64,000 nt of DNA, taken from positions 1 through 64,000 of the forward strand of contig NZ_JAMZGM010000007.1 of NCBI RefSeq assembly GCF_024158605.1, given 5' to 3'. A program made the position numbers and the translations under genes. The first letter of the stretch is position 1. Each line of letters opens with the position of its first letter. The notes beneath the pieces were generated by a model. That model had not been told where the DNA came from. It saw only the letters and a program-made list of their open reading frames with translations, and ran no database searches. This DNA comes from Sebaldella sp. S0638 (GTDB lineage: Bacteria; Fusobacteriota; Fusobacteriia; Fusobacteriales; Leptotrichiaceae). Below, piece after piece: positions 27,964 through 39,146 of the stretch.

Positions 27964-28944
27964 TTATTTTACAGGTACATACCCTGTTTTCTCTACCACT
28001 TTCTGACCTTCATCACTTAATATCCATTTTATCAGCATATCAAGATTTTTATTTTTCACGTCTTTTCTTGTAACAAGATAAAAATTCACTGTATACGGAT
28101 ATTTTCCAGATTTGATATTTTCTACAGTCGGCTCTACATTGTCTATTGATAGAATTTTTATATTGTTATTCTTATTCATCCCTGTTGTATAGTATCTAAA
28201 AGAATAACCTATTGATCCCTCATAATTTCTGTAATCTGCCACTCCGCGGATTATTCCGCCCATTCCCATAAAAAACTCTTCTTTCATAGGTTCAGCCATT
28301 TTCAACCCTTTCATTACCCTGTTTTCCATGATTGTCTGACTGCCGGAATTTTCCGGTCTCTGGAAAGCTTGTATTTTTAATGAACCTCCCCCTGCCTTAT
28401 TCCAGTTTGTTATCTTTTTTGTGTATATGTCCTGAATCTGCTTTACACTTAGATTATTTGCCTTATTTTCTTTATTTACAAAAAATATAAAAGCTTCTTT
28501 TCCTATAGGTATCATTTCCAGTTCTACCCCTGCTTTTTTCGCAGCTTCGAGCTGTTTTTCCGACGGCTCTAATACGAATATAGCATCTACTTCTTTATTT
28601 ATAAGTCTGTTATAAGCATAAGGAGTAGTATTACACTGGACATATTCCCATATTGTGCCACTATCAAGCCCTTTATAGACAGCTTGCACTATAGAACCGT
28701 ATATTGGGTAGCCTGCTGTTGCACCGTCTAATTTTGGATAATCTTCTGATATGCTGATACTAGGAGCTTTTTCAAATTTATACAGAAGGTTATCAGGTGC
28801 AAACGGAGTATATTCCCACAGATCTATTTCTCCCACCACTCTTTCCACATCGTAATCCGGTTTCAGCATCACAGATTTAGCAGCACTGAAAGTCACTATT
28901 CCTGTTGTCATTAACAATAAAAAAAATAATTTAGCTTTTTTCAT
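27964..28944 (-). CDS. PstS-like periplasmic binding protein, secreted paralogue
   Basis: 326 residues. Signal peptide (LFFLLLMTTGIVTFSAAKS), then the same binding-protein domain as its neighbour: YPKLDGATAGYPIYGSIVQAVYKGLD, VDAIFVLEPSEKQ, NKENKANNLSVKQIQDIYTKKITNW, QRPENSGSQTIMENRVMKG. Most of the protein has diverged, yet the last ~31 codons are identical at DNA level to the paralogue. First gene of a three-gene operon with a promoter at 29037-29009. Candidate scavenger of phosphate or another anion, not proven. Confidence 0.85.
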   Translation of the reverse strand: MKKAKLFFLLLMTTGIVTFSAAKSVMLKPDYDVERVVGEIDLWEYTPFAPDNLLYKFEKAPSISISEDYPKLDGATAGYPIYGSIVQAVYKGLDSGTIWEYVQCNTTPYAYNRLINKEVDAIFVLEPSEKQLEAAKKAGVELEMIPIGKEAFIFFVNKENKANNLSVKQIQDIYTKKITNWNKAGGGSLKIQAFQRPENSGSQTIMENRVMKGLKMAEPMKEEFFMGMGGIIRGVADYRNYEGSIGYSFRYYTTGMNKNNNIKILSIDNVEPTVENIKSGKYPYTVNFYLVTRKDVKNKNLDMLIKWILSDEGQKVVEKTGYVPVK

Positions 28945-29008
28945 TTATTCCTCCTTTTTTATCTTTAATTTTTATATCAAATATTTGAAAAATATTTATT
29001 TTTATTTA

Positions 29009-29037
29009 ATTATACTATATAGTTCTATGTTAAACAA
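29009..29037 (-). promoter_or_regulatory. promoter of the PstS-like operon
   Basis: Minus strand TTGTTT (29037-29032), 17-base spacer, TATAAT (29014-29009). Confidence 0.6.
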
Positions 29038-29074
29038 CAATATAAAAGCAAAAATTACTTTTCATAATACAAAA

Positions 29075-29111
29075 AAAGACAGATATCAAAAGTTTTATAA
29101 TATCTGTCTTT
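29075..29111 (-). terminator. aminotransferase terminator
   Basis: AAAGACAGATAT and ATATCTGTCTTT, a perfect 12-bp stem with a 13-base loop and seven T on the minus strand. Confidence 0.92.
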
Positions 29112-29145
29112 ATATCTTAAAATTGAATTTCAATCTTTACAAAAT

Positions 29146-30393
29146 CTATTTTACTCTGTCTATTACCTTCTTGATTTTAGCAGGCAGTCCGTGAAGCTGT
29201 CTTTTTGGTACGCTGCAGATTGCCACTCTGAGTCCTTTGTCCAGTATTACAGTAAAGATATTTTCTTTCTGAAGCTCAAGTCCTATTTTCTCAGTATCGT
29301 CACCAAGAGGAACAGTAATAAAGAAGCCGCCTCTGTATGTACACATCGGAAGTCCTTCCTCTTTTGCCTCGTTTATAAAAATATCTGCTCTTTCTTTCAT
29401 CAATGCTACATATTCATTTCTTTCCTTTTTCAGCTTATCAAAAAGTTCCGGATTAGAAACTATATCAGAAAAAAGTCTCATTCCTCCTCTAGATATATTA
29501 GACCATCTGCTTCTGCATGAAAATTCATTTGCCCTCTTAAAGTCATCTGTTACTTTTTTACTTGATGATAATGCAAGCTGTGCTCCCACTCTTAACCCAT
29601 ACTCGGTAAAAGCCTTGGAAATACTAAAAGCAAAGATTACAAGAACATTTTCCGGAAGTCCTCTAAAGTAATTCATATATTCTCTTGTTTCTTTTTCTCC
29701 TCTAAAATCATAATCTATATAAGCCACATCATTTAAAAGAATAATGTTTCCTTTTGAACTCGCTTTTATAAAAAATTCACGCAGTTCTTTCCACTCATCC
29801 ATAGAAAGAGAATAACCTGTAGGGTTATGGCACGGATCATTTATTACAGCGAGAACTTTTCCCTGTTTTTCTATTATTTTTTCTGCTTTTTGTTTGAAAT
29901 CAGCAATATTAAAAGTCCCTTCTTCGTTAAAAAGACTGTAAAGCTCATATTTTACGCCGAATTCCTCAGACATAATCTTATATGATTCCCACATCCAGTC
30001 AGGAATAAGTATTGTTTCACCTTTATCTACATAATTCCAGATAGTGTTACTTACTGCACCGCTTCCTCCCGGAGTAGCCACTGCGTCTATAAACGAGTCT
30101 TTAAACTCTTCTTTGTAATCTTTTCCCAACACTACTTCTTTTACACACTCCAGATACTTCGGATCTCCCGCAAATGAACTCGCATAAGCTGCTATTTCAT
30201 TATCCGGAAGATTTTTATATACTTCGGATACAGTCTTGAAATTCACGAATTGTGCGTCTTCATTACATAAAACACCTATTGTGGCATCTATTACATTTTC
30301 CTGTCCGAATTTTTCCTTTGCTTCTTTTGCCTTAGCCACCACAGTAAATACCTTATCCACAATGGACTTATCTTTTGAATGATTTGCTAACAC
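29146..30393 (-). CDS. class I/II PLP-dependent aminotransferase (aspartate/aromatic type)
   Basis: 415 residues. It transfers the amino group between an amino acid and a 2-oxo acid using pyridoxal phosphate. Fold type I signatures: NDPCHNPTGYSLS, the Asp before VAYIDYDF, and the Schiff-base Lys in FAFSISKAFTEYGLRVGAQ. A conserved Arg for the carboxylate is likely in the C-terminal part (YRGGFFITVPL). The start appears to be a GTG after AGGTGAAGAAAG. The exact substrate (aspartate, tyrosine/phenylalanine) cannot be read from the sequence. Monocistronic. Confidence 0.9.
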   Translation of the reverse strand: MLANHSKDKSIVDKVFTVVAKAKEAKEKFGQENVIDATIGVLCNEDAQFVNFKTVSEVYKNLPDNEIAAYASSFAGDPKYLECVKEVVLGKDYKEEFKDSFIDAVATPGGSGAVSNTIWNYVDKGETILIPDWMWESYKIMSEEFGVKYELYSLFNEEGTFNIADFKQKAEKIIEKQGKVLAVINDPCHNPTGYSLSMDEWKELREFFIKASSKGNIILLNDVAYIDYDFRGEKETREYMNYFRGLPENVLVIFAFSISKAFTEYGLRVGAQLALSSSKKVTDDFKRANEFSCRSRWSNISRGGMRLFSDIVSNPELFDKLKKERNEYVALMKERADIFINEAKEEGLPMCTYRGGFFITVPLGDDTEKIGLELQKENIFTVILDKGLRVAICSVPKRQLHGLPAKIKKVIDRVK

Positions 30394-30425
30394 CTTTCTT
30401 CACCTACTTTATAATTAATCTATGC

Positions 30426-30848
30426 TTACTTTATTTTTTCCAGTCTTTTTATCATATCAGGATAATAATTCTCCATAAGATCAGTAAATAATTCTTTTGT
30501 AATTTTCGGAGTTTCCTCTATGACTTTTTTCCCGGCAGGGGTTTTATAAAAATTAAGAATCTCGTCTATTTCCTGCTCTGTAAAGTGCTTGTCATAAAGT
30601 TCCGCTTGCTTATTCAGCACATAATCCATCATAGATTTCATCTCTTTTTGCAGTGCAGTTTTCTGAGTTTTTGATAAATTTATATTTCCTTGATCATTTA
30701 GTATCATTTGTGACATTTCATTTGTCATTGCCTGAATATCCATTATCTGAAACAGTTCTTTTATTTTTCTCTGTTTTGCTGTTTCAGCTGAAAATCCGGT
30801 TATACTCATTGAAAATATCAATACTGCCATAACAAATATTTTTTTCAT
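30426..30848 (-). CDS. exported DUF2059 protein
   Basis: 140 residues with a signal peptide (MKKIFVMAVLIFSMSITGFSA). The mature part matches the DUF2059 pattern: ELFQIMDIQAMTNEMSQMIL and the signature HFTEQEIDEILNFYKTPAGKKVIEETPKIT. Helical and periplasmic. Biochemical role unknown for the family. It is 32 bases upstream of the aminotransferase on the same strand, but the two jobs look unrelated. Confidence 0.88.
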   Translation of the reverse strand: MKKIFVMAVLIFSMSITGFSAETAKQRKIKELFQIMDIQAMTNEMSQMILNDQGNINLSKTQKTALQKEMKSMMDYVLNKQAELYDKHFTEQEIDEILNFYKTPAGKKVIEETPKITKELFTDLMENYYPDMIKRLEKIK

Positions 30849-30936
30849 ATCATCACCCCGTTTTTATTTTATAGTTATGAAATAATTATATCATAAATGC
30901 AAAAGCTTTTTTATTTTTTTTATAATAATTTACCTT

Positions 30937-31758
30937 TTATTCTTTCCAGCCTTTCAGTGAATTCACTCTCATCTCAGTTCTTCCCCTGTAATCTGTTTTG
31001 TAATAATCAGGATTCACTGCTGCTTCAAAGCTTCCATATACAGGATTGGGAATGATAAAATACTTTTTCCCGAATTCTTCCGAAAGCTCGTCCACTCTCT
31101 TTCTTCGTTCTTCTGCTGTGGCTCCTGCGTCAATAAAATCGTTAATATCATCACCGAGATAAGCCGCAACATAATAATCTTTTTCTATCTGGTTTCTTCT
31201 TGCTTCTTTACTTGATTCCTTGGTTTTCATTATAAGATGTTTATCATCTGCCACGAATTTTTCCTTTAAGAGATTATCAAGTGTTTTTGCCCTTTCCGCT
31301 TCTTTTCTGTTAGTCACATAAAATACTTCCCCGCCGTTTTCATATATAAAGTTCACAAATTCCACAGCTCCCGGCATAGCAGCTGCTTTTTCGGCATTTA
31401 CCCATTCACTCCATGCCTGAGGGGAATAATTTTTCCCTTCTTTTATATACTCCGCCTGTGTATACATATTATCAAGTACCGTTTCATCTATATCCACAAT
31501 AACTGCAAGTTTCTTGCCGTAGTTTTTATTTTTTTCCTCCAGAAATCTGCTTTTAGCGGAATTAAAAACCTGATATACAGAAGCCCTGTACTCGGCAGAA
31601 GTCTGCATCCACACAGTCCCCAGCACTGTCTGCTGTGACTGCAATTTTTCATAGGTCATCTGCACAGTATCATCTTCGAAAGAAGCTTTGTCCGCATACA
31701 TAATTCCTGTAAATATTACTATTATACATATATACCATAATTTCTTAAAGCTTTTCAT
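30937..31758 (-). CDS. exported acid phosphatase / 5'-nucleotidase, e(P4) HAD family
   Basis: 273 residues from the ATG at 31758, with GGAGG seven bases before. A TTG at 31788 lies upstream of that ribosome site. Signal peptide LWYICIIVIFTGIMYA. HAD motif I is AVIVDIDETVLDN with two catalytic Asp. Motif II Thr lies in VFYVTNRKE and the acidic motif in YLGDDINDF. e(P4) enzymes remove phosphate from nucleotides (including NMN) outside the inner membrane so the nucleoside can be imported. Unlike Haemophilus e(P4), no lipobox cysteine follows the signal peptide, so this form is probably soluble periplasmic. It overlaps nothing and starts just past the M18 gene. Confidence 0.9.
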   Translation of the reverse strand: MKSFKKLWYICIIVIFTGIMYADKASFEDDTVQMTYEKLQSQQTVLGTVWMQTSAEYRASVYQVFNSAKSRFLEEKNKNYGKKLAVIVDIDETVLDNMYTQAEYIKEGKNYSPQAWSEWVNAEKAAAMPGAVEFVNFIYENGGEVFYVTNRKEAERAKTLDNLLKEKFVADDKHLIMKTKESSKEARRNQIEKDYYVAAYLGDDINDFIDAGATAEERRKRVDELSEEFGKKYFIIPNPVYGSFEAAVNPDYYKTDYRGRTEMRVNSLKGWKE

Positions 31759-31777
31759 TTTTCCTCCTGTTATTTTA

Positions 31778-33073
31778 CTATATCTCAAAGAATACCCTGA
31801 TCAGCTCTTTCAGAGAATACAGGTCATCTTTACCGCAAAGTTCACGTACAGAATGCATGGCAAGCATAGGTATTCCCAAATCCACCGAATCTACTTCCAG
31901 ATGTGTAGACGATATAGGCCCTATTGTGGAACCGCCCGCTTCTTTTGAATTATTCACAAAATTCTGAGTTTTTATATCTTTCCCTGCTAACACCTGCTTT
32001 ATTACAGCTATTGTGAAACCGTCAGAAGTATATTTCTGGTTGGCGCTTATTTTAAATACCACTCCTTTATTCAGGGAAGGCTTATTCGTAGGATCCATTT
32101 TACCAGTAAATCCCGGATGTGCAGCATGAGCGCCGTCAGCGGAGATCAGAAAAGAATTATTTACAGCTGTTAAAAAATCTGCTCTGTTCATTCCCAGCGA
32201 AATATATATTCTTTCCATATAGTTCATCAGATAATTAGAATCTGCTCCCTGTTTTGTGGAACTTCCCACTTCTTCATTGTCAAATCCCACAAAAACGTTT
32301 ATTCCCTTTCCTGCATGTCTGCTTTCTGCTATTGCACGAAGTCCGGCATAAACTGACGCCAGATTATCTATTTTCGGTGCAGAGACAAATTCATTTTCCG
32401 CTCCGAGTAAAGTTCCCTTTTCATATGCATACACATATAAGTCAAAGTCCAGAATGTCTTTTTTATTTATATCGCACTCTTTTGAAACAAGGTTTATCAG
32501 AAAATCTTCCTTTTCAAAAGTTTCATTTATCAGTCCGATTACAGGAAGTACATCATTCTGTCTGTCTATTTCCACTCCCTGATTTACACTTCTGTTTTGA
32601 TGGATTGCCAGATTTGGTATTGTCATAAGAGGTCTGTCTATATTTACATTTACAGTTTCGGGCTTAAAAATATTATCTGTTTTCAAAATAACCCTTCCCG
32701 CTACAGATAACGGTCTGTCAAACCATGTGCTTAATATAGGCCCGCCGTATACCTCGGTATTTAGTCTTATTATATTTTCCACTGTCATTTCAGGGTTCGG
32801 TTTTATTCTAAAACAAGGTGAATCAGTGTGCGACCCTGTCATTCTGAATCCGCATTCTGGACTGACTTCTTCACCTGTTGTAAATGCCATAATCGTAGAG
32901 CTGGTTTTCTTTATATAATATTTTCCGTTTTTTTCCAGTTTACATTCCTTAGAAGGGTCAAGTCTTACAAATCCCTCCTTATCCAGAATATCTGAACAAT
33001 TTTTCACTGCATGGTAACTGCTCGGGCTTTTATCAATAAAATCTATAAATTCTTTTGCAAATATTTCTTTCAT
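31778..33073 (-). CDS. M18-family aminopeptidase
   Basis: 431 residues. A zinc-dependent, cytosolic, dodecameric aminopeptidase, often with preference for acidic N-terminal residues. Metal and catalytic motifs: GSHTDSPCFRIKP, FVGFDNEEVGSSTKQGADS, SADGAHAAHPGF and AMHSVRELCGKDD. Length is typical. It lies directly upstream of the e(P4)-like phosphatase (19 bases to the chosen start), so the two are probably one transcript. With the M17 enzyme at 9 kb it suggests heavy use of peptides. Confidence 0.94.
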   Translation of the reverse strand: MKEIFAKEFIDFIDKSPSSYHAVKNCSDILDKEGFVRLDPSKECKLEKNGKYYIKKTSSTIMAFTTGEEVSPECGFRMTGSHTDSPCFRIKPNPEMTVENIIRLNTEVYGGPILSTWFDRPLSVAGRVILKTDNIFKPETVNVNIDRPLMTIPNLAIHQNRSVNQGVEIDRQNDVLPVIGLINETFEKEDFLINLVSKECDINKKDILDFDLYVYAYEKGTLLGAENEFVSAPKIDNLASVYAGLRAIAESRHAGKGINVFVGFDNEEVGSSTKQGADSNYLMNYMERIYISLGMNRADFLTAVNNSFLISADGAHAAHPGFTGKMDPTNKPSLNKGVVFKISANQKYTSDGFTIAVIKQVLAGKDIKTQNFVNNSKEAGGSTIGPISSTHLEVDSVDLGIPMLAMHSVRELCGKDDLYSLKELIRVFFEI

Positions 33074-33180
33074 CTAATCATCCTTTCGTTTTTCCATAAC
33101 TTTCGTATTCTTTTTATAGTATAGACTTCTCTTCGTTTTGTGTCAAATAAAATTATTAATATCTAAAAAATAATTTTAAA

Positions 33181-33215
33181 AAAACTGCCTCACTTTTCAG
33201 AGACAGTTTTTTTTG
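33181..33215 (-). terminator. galactitol operon terminator
   Basis: AAAACTGTCTC and GAGGCAGTTTT on the minus strand with one mismatch, 8-base loop and a T-run, 12 bases after the last gene. Confidence 0.85.
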
Positions 33216-33222
33216 ATATTGC

Positions 33223-34149
33223 TTACATTTTTAGTTCTTCAATTGTAATGTTTCCAATGAATTCCTTCACATCTTCAGGAATTACTTTTCCTGTTTCCAT
33301 GCTTTGTGCATTCGACATACCGCACGCCATGGATAATTTCAGTATTTCATGTAATTCCAGCCCGTCATCCAGACCCTTTGCAAAACCTGCCACTGAAGAA
33401 TCTCCCGAACCTACGGTATTATGTATTTTAATTTTTGGAATTGTAATTTTCAAAATCTCCTCGCCAAAATATATTGCTCCTTCTCCACCCAGAGATACAA
33501 GAACATTTTGTGCTCCCAGATTTTTAAGTTTTTCCACTGCTTTTTTTATTTTATCTCTTCCGTCTATTGATTCTCCCAGAACATATTCCAGTTCGTCAAA
33601 ATTAGGCTTTATAAGATACGGTTTTCCTTTGACACCTTCCAGCAGCGATTTCCCGCTTGTATCAAGTATCACTTTTTTTCCTTTTCTATTTACCATTTCC
33701 ACAAGTTTTTGATAATATCCGGCATCCATTCCTTTTGGAAGACTTCCTGACATTGTTATTACATCTGACTTTTCCACAAGCTCCATGAATTTTTTCTCAA
33801 AAGCTCTCAGATCAGAATCAGGCAGTTCTTCTCCAGATTCCAGAATTTCAGTTTCCGAGTGTTTTGCCAAAACGGCAATACACACTCTTGTCTCAGACGA
33901 CGATACATAAAAACCTTCTTTTATATTCATCTTTTTCAGATTTTCCTGTATCCATTCACCATTTTTCCCGCCTAATATTCCTGTGGCAACAACATTAGCA
34001 TCCAGTTGTTTTAGTACCTTTGTCACATTCAGACCTTTTCCGCCCGGACTTTTTATAGTCTTCTCAGCTCTGAAAAGTCTGCCTTCCTTAAAGTCTTCTA
34101 TAAAATATCTTGTATCTATAGCCGGATTTAATGTTACTGTAGTAATCAT
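33223..34149 (-). CDS. PfkB-family sugar phosphate kinase, probable tagatose-6-phosphate kinase
   Basis: 308 residues. Ribokinase fold of the FruK/LacC branch: TVTLNPAIDTRYFI at the N-terminus, SPGGKGLNVTKVLKQL, and the active-site motif NTVGSGDSSVAGF with catalytic Asp. In this operon the galactitol path gives tagatose 6-phosphate, which this kinase should convert to tagatose 1,6-bisphosphate for the aldolase encoded 10 bases upstream. By sequence alone it could also be 1-phosphofructokinase. The context favours tagatose. Last gene of the operon. Confidence 0.88.
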   Translation of the reverse strand: MITTVTLNPAIDTRYFIEDFKEGRLFRAEKTIKSPGGKGLNVTKVLKQLDANVVATGILGGKNGEWIQENLKKMNIKEGFYVSSSETRVCIAVLAKHSETEILESGEELPDSDLRAFEKKFMELVEKSDVITMSGSLPKGMDAGYYQKLVEMVNRKGKKVILDTSGKSLLEGVKGKPYLIKPNFDELEYVLGESIDGRDKIKKAVEKLKNLGAQNVLVSLGGEGAIYFGEEILKITIPKIKIHNTVGSGDSSVAGFAKGLDDGLELHEILKLSMACGMSNAQSMETGKVIPEDVKEFIGNITIEELKM

Positions 34150-34159
34150 TTCTCCTCCT

Positions 34160-36045
<1,886 letters not shown>

Positions 36046-36114
36046 ATTATGTCACTCTCCTATTCTATGTATATAATTTAACGGGCTGTATAAAAATAGA
36101 ATTGCTTTTTATAC

Positions 36115-36166
36115 TTAATGCCGGTATTTCCTGATAAAACAGATAATTTATAATATCCGGCATTAA
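36115..36166 (-). repeat. 10-bp inverted repeat between gatC and gatD
   Basis: TTAATGCCGG (36115-36124) and CCGGCATTAA (36157-36166), perfect, 32 bases apart. No T-run follows on either strand, so it is not a simple terminator. It may stabilise one mRNA part, mark processing, or be an operator. Confidence 0.7.
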
Positions 36167-36214
36167 TTTATAAAATCTATTTTGATACAGCTCCTGTTTA
36201 CTTACTTTATTTAA

Positions 36215-37600
36215 TTAAGCTTGTGCTCCTTCTAATCTGTCTTTTCTCTGAAGCATTTTATATCTTCTGTATGTCATTGCTATTCCAATGAAGTAAATTA
36301 CTGCTATTACCAATAAGCCCACCATATTTCTTCTTTGGAAAATCTGTACCATTATGTACGTAATTGGTGATCCGCCTTGATCCAGTGATCCTACAAGAGA
36401 TTTATCCCCAAGCATATTTGCATTCTTTGCAAGTATTGTCTGTAATTCCACTGTCTGGTTTGATATCCATATTGTAATAAACATAATGAAAGAACCTGAT
36501 ATTAGTGTTCTGAAAATATTTCCATGGTGGATTGCCACACCCATTGCTATGAAGAATCCTATTGTAGCCAGATCTCCGAAAGGCAGAACTCTGTTACCGA
36601 ATGTAAGTGATCCTATTGCGGCTATTATTACTGTTAACGGTATAAATAACAGTCCTGCTGAAATTACGTTTGCATCTCCTAATAATAATGCCGGATCAAG
36701 ACCAATAAGGAATTCTCCTCCGCCGAATTTTGCTGACAATTTTTCTCTTGCAGCTTCTGATATAGGTAATAATCCTTCCATAATAGGCTTTATTACTTTT
36801 GGCATCAAATACATAACTGCAGAAACTGAAACTGCAAGCTGAAGTACTTGTTTTACATCATACCCTGCAAGGATTCCTACTATTATACCAAGTATAAATC
36901 CTACTATTATCGGCTGTCCGAAAGCTCCCAGTTTTTTCTCAAGCTTTTCTGTATCAATATCTATTTTATTTATTCCTGGTATCTTATCAAGAATAGCATC
37001 TACTATTACCGCAAATGGCGCACAATATGCAGAAGTTCCGTGTGGTACCGCGATTCCTTCCAGACCGAAATAATCTCTTGTATCGTACTGGAACCAATCC
37101 CCGAACTTATATGAAAACACGGCATGTACTACTACACCAAGTATCCCCAGCCAGTAACTTCCTGTAACTATATGTACCAATGCTCCTGTAAAAGTCATAT
37201 GCCAGATATTCCATATATCTACGTTAACTACTTTTGTCATCTTTAACGCAAGCATAATAAGGTTTACTATAATTGCTACCGGTATTGCTACTATTGCTAT
37301 CTTCGATGCCCACGTCATCGGTGCTGTTCCGGGCCATCCAAGATCAATTACCGTAAGATTCAATCCAAAATTTTCAGCCATTTGTTCTGCTGCTGGCCCT
37401 AAAGTATCTCTCATCAAACCAATTACTATTCCTATACCTATGAATCCTATACCTATCATAAGACCGGCATTAAAAGCCTTTCCTAATTTCAAACCTAGAC
37501 ATAATGCAAAAACAATTATTACTAACGGCAGCATTACGGCTGGTCCTAAGGCCAATATGTACTGTATTGGCGGTGTTATCAGATTTAAAAAATTATCCAT
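36215..37600 (-). CDS. gatC: PTS galactitol-family component IIC
   Basis: 461 residues, about ten membrane segments. Galactitol transporter subunit: the polyol is taken up and phosphorylated to galactitol 1-phosphate with IIA and IIB encoded just upstream. Typical family stretches: LGKAFNAGLMIGIGFIGIGIVIGL, DLGWPGTAPMTWASK, YDTRDYFGLEGIAVPHGTSAYCAPFA, GDLATIGFFIAMGVAIHHGN. Ribosome site AGGAGG. The layout regulator-B-A-C-(gap)-D-Y-kinase fits galactitol catabolism well. The family also contains arabitol/other polyol carriers. Confidence 0.93.
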   Translation of the reverse strand: MDNFLNLITPPIQYILALGPAVMLPLVIIVFALCLGLKLGKAFNAGLMIGIGFIGIGIVIGLMRDTLGPAAEQMAENFGLNLTVIDLGWPGTAPMTWASKIAIVAIPVAIIVNLIMLALKMTKVVNVDIWNIWHMTFTGALVHIVTGSYWLGILGVVVHAVFSYKFGDWFQYDTRDYFGLEGIAVPHGTSAYCAPFAVIVDAILDKIPGINKIDIDTEKLEKKLGAFGQPIIVGFILGIIVGILAGYDVKQVLQLAVSVSAVMYLMPKVIKPIMEGLLPISEAAREKLSAKFGGGEFLIGLDPALLLGDANVISAGLLFIPLTVIIAAIGSLTFGNRVLPFGDLATIGFFIAMGVAIHHGNIFRTLISGSFIMFITIWISNQTVELQTILAKNANMLGDKSLVGSLDQGGSPITYIMVQIFQRRNMVGLLVIAVIYFIGIAMTYRRYKMLQRKDRLEGAQA

Positions 37601-37622
37601 GTTATAAACTCCTCCTAGTTTA

Positions 37623-38087
37623 TTAAATTAAATTTTGTTTTAGTAGTGTCATTACTTCTTCTACATCATTAGAATCATATATTTTTTTCAGAACATCTTC
37701 TTTTTGGTATAACTCCACTAATTTCATCAGGAAATCCAGATGTTTTTCAGAGTCCTTTACAATCAGTCCGAATATAATTTTGGAATTTACTATTCCGTCA
37801 TCCTCGGCATTCTCGAATTCTACTCCTTTTTTTGTAGTTACCACAAACATTGCATTGTCATTCACATGCTTTGCTTCCACATGAGGCATCGCTACCTGCA
37901 TATAGCCGAGATCAATTCCTGTGGGAAAATTTTCTTCCCTTTTTAATATCTCTTCGATGTAAACTGGTTTTACCATTCCTTTTTCAATTAAAACTGTTCC
38001 GATTTCGTTAAACATTTCTTCTCTGTCGGAAAAATCCCTGTTTAGATAAATGAGATCCCCGTAAAAATTCATTTCTATTTTGACCAT
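37623..38087 (-). CDS. gatA: PTS galactitol-family component IIA
   Basis: 154 residues. EIIA of the fructose/mannitol superfamily. Phosphohistidine in QVAMPHVEAKHV. Passes phosphate from HPr to GatB. The start is uncertain: the first ATG touches the GGAG site, and the next (five codons on) is rather far. It begins seven bases after gatB. Confidence 0.9.
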   Translation of the reverse strand: MVKIEMNFYGDLIYLNRDFSDREEMFNEIGTVLIEKGMVKPVYIEEILKREENFPTGIDLGYMQVAMPHVEAKHVNDNAMFVVTTKKGVEFENAEDDGIVNSKIIFGLIVKDSEKHLDFLMKLVELYQKEDVLKKIYDSNDVEEVMTLLKQNLI

Positions 38088-38094
38088 CTCCTGT

Positions 38095-38373
38095 TTACTT
38101 TAATATTTCAAGTATTTTTGCTTTTAATGCATCCTGATTTATTCCTGAAATAAATCCCATTACATGCACTACAGGTACACTTCCCATATCTTTTGAAAAT
38201 TTTGAAGTAGTAGCTATTAATGCAGCACCGTCAGCATAAGATTCTATTTCATTTATTCTGCACTGAACCAAATCTATGGCTATTCCATTTTCCTCACATA
38301 ACTGCTTAATTTTATTCGCTGCCACAGTTGATGTTGCCACTGCACCTCCGCAGGCTACTATTACCTTTTTCAT
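38095..38373 (-). CDS. gatB: PTS galactitol-family component IIB
   Basis: 92 residues. Phosphocysteine Cys8 in VIVACGGAVATSTVAA. Cytoplasmic phosphocarrier between GatA and GatC. It lies 13 bases after the DeoR-type regulator, with GGAGGTAAAGAA as ribosome site. Confidence 0.93.
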   Translation of the reverse strand: MKKVIVACGGAVATSTVAANKIKQLCEENGIAIDLVQCRINEIESYADGAALIATTSKFSKDMGSVPVVHVMGFISGINQDALKAKILEILK

Positions 38374-38386
38374 TTCTTTACCTCCA

Positions 38387-39133
38387 CTATATATTTATTA
38401 TTTTTATTATTTTTTTATATTCCTTCAATACTTCCTGCTTTAAATTCCCGTCGGTTATTATCCCGTCAAGGTTTTCCACTTTGAAAAAAGAATAAAAAGC
38501 TTCTTTATTAAATTTTGAACTATCCAGAAGCAGAAATTTTTCTTTTGCATTTTCCATTACTATCTGTTGTATTAATCCCTCGTCATAATTGGAGATTGTC
38601 ACTTTATTTCCGCTTACTCCGTTTGCTCCTATAAAACATTTATCCACATTTATCTTGCTTATAGAATCCAGAAAATAGTCAGGAATAATTGCTTCTGTTT
38701 TTCTTCTGAGTCTTCCTCCTGTTACCACAAAGTCCAAATCCAAATGCGAATACTTTACCATTACAGAATATGAATTAGTAACTACTATTACATTTTTTGC
38801 CTTTATAAATTCAGGAATTCTTTCTGTTGTCGTTCCCGGCGCTATAAATACAGTCTCATTATCCTGTATATAAGAGGCTGCTATTTTGGCAATATGCTCT
38901 TTTTCTTTCATATATTTGACTTTTCTGTCATCGTAGAGTTTTTCCTGCTGGATTTTTTTTATACTTTTAGCTCCTCCGTGAATTCTTATAAGCAATTTTT
39001 TGTCTTCAAGGTACTTCAGATCACGTCTTATTGTCATCTCTGTTACATTTAATTCTTCTGTAAGTTCCAGAGTAGATACTATACCTTTCTCTTTTATCTT
39101 GCTTAATATCACCTCTATTCTCTGATCTTTCAT
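38387..39133 (-). CDS. gatR: DeoR-family transcriptional regulator of the galactitol operon
   Basis: 248 residues. N-terminal HTH (STLELTEELNVTEMTIRRDLKYLEDKKLLIRIHGG) and the DeoRC sugar-phosphate sensor domain (APGTTTERIPEFI, VVTNSY, VTGGRLRRKTEAI, IGANGVSG, LLDSSKFNKEAFYSF). First gene of the operon it probably represses. A phosphorylated intermediate should release it. Candidate binding repeats lie on both sides of the promoter. Symbol given by context. Confidence 0.88.
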   Translation of the reverse strand: MKDQRIEVILSKIKEKGIVSTLELTEELNVTEMTIRRDLKYLEDKKLLIRIHGGAKSIKKIQQEKLYDDRKVKYMKEKEHIAKIAASYIQDNETVFIAPGTTTERIPEFIKAKNVIVVTNSYSVMVKYSHLDLDFVVTGGRLRRKTEAIIPDYFLDSISKINVDKCFIGANGVSGNKVTISNYDEGLIQQIVMENAKEKFLLLDSSKFNKEAFYSFFKVENLDGIITDGNLKQEVLKEYKKIIKIINI

Positions 39134-39146
39134 TGGTTTTCCCTCC

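Noticed and set aside
36115-36166. Terminator within the galactitol operon
   Set aside because: No T-run follows the stem on either strand, and the loop is long. Kept only as an inverted repeat.
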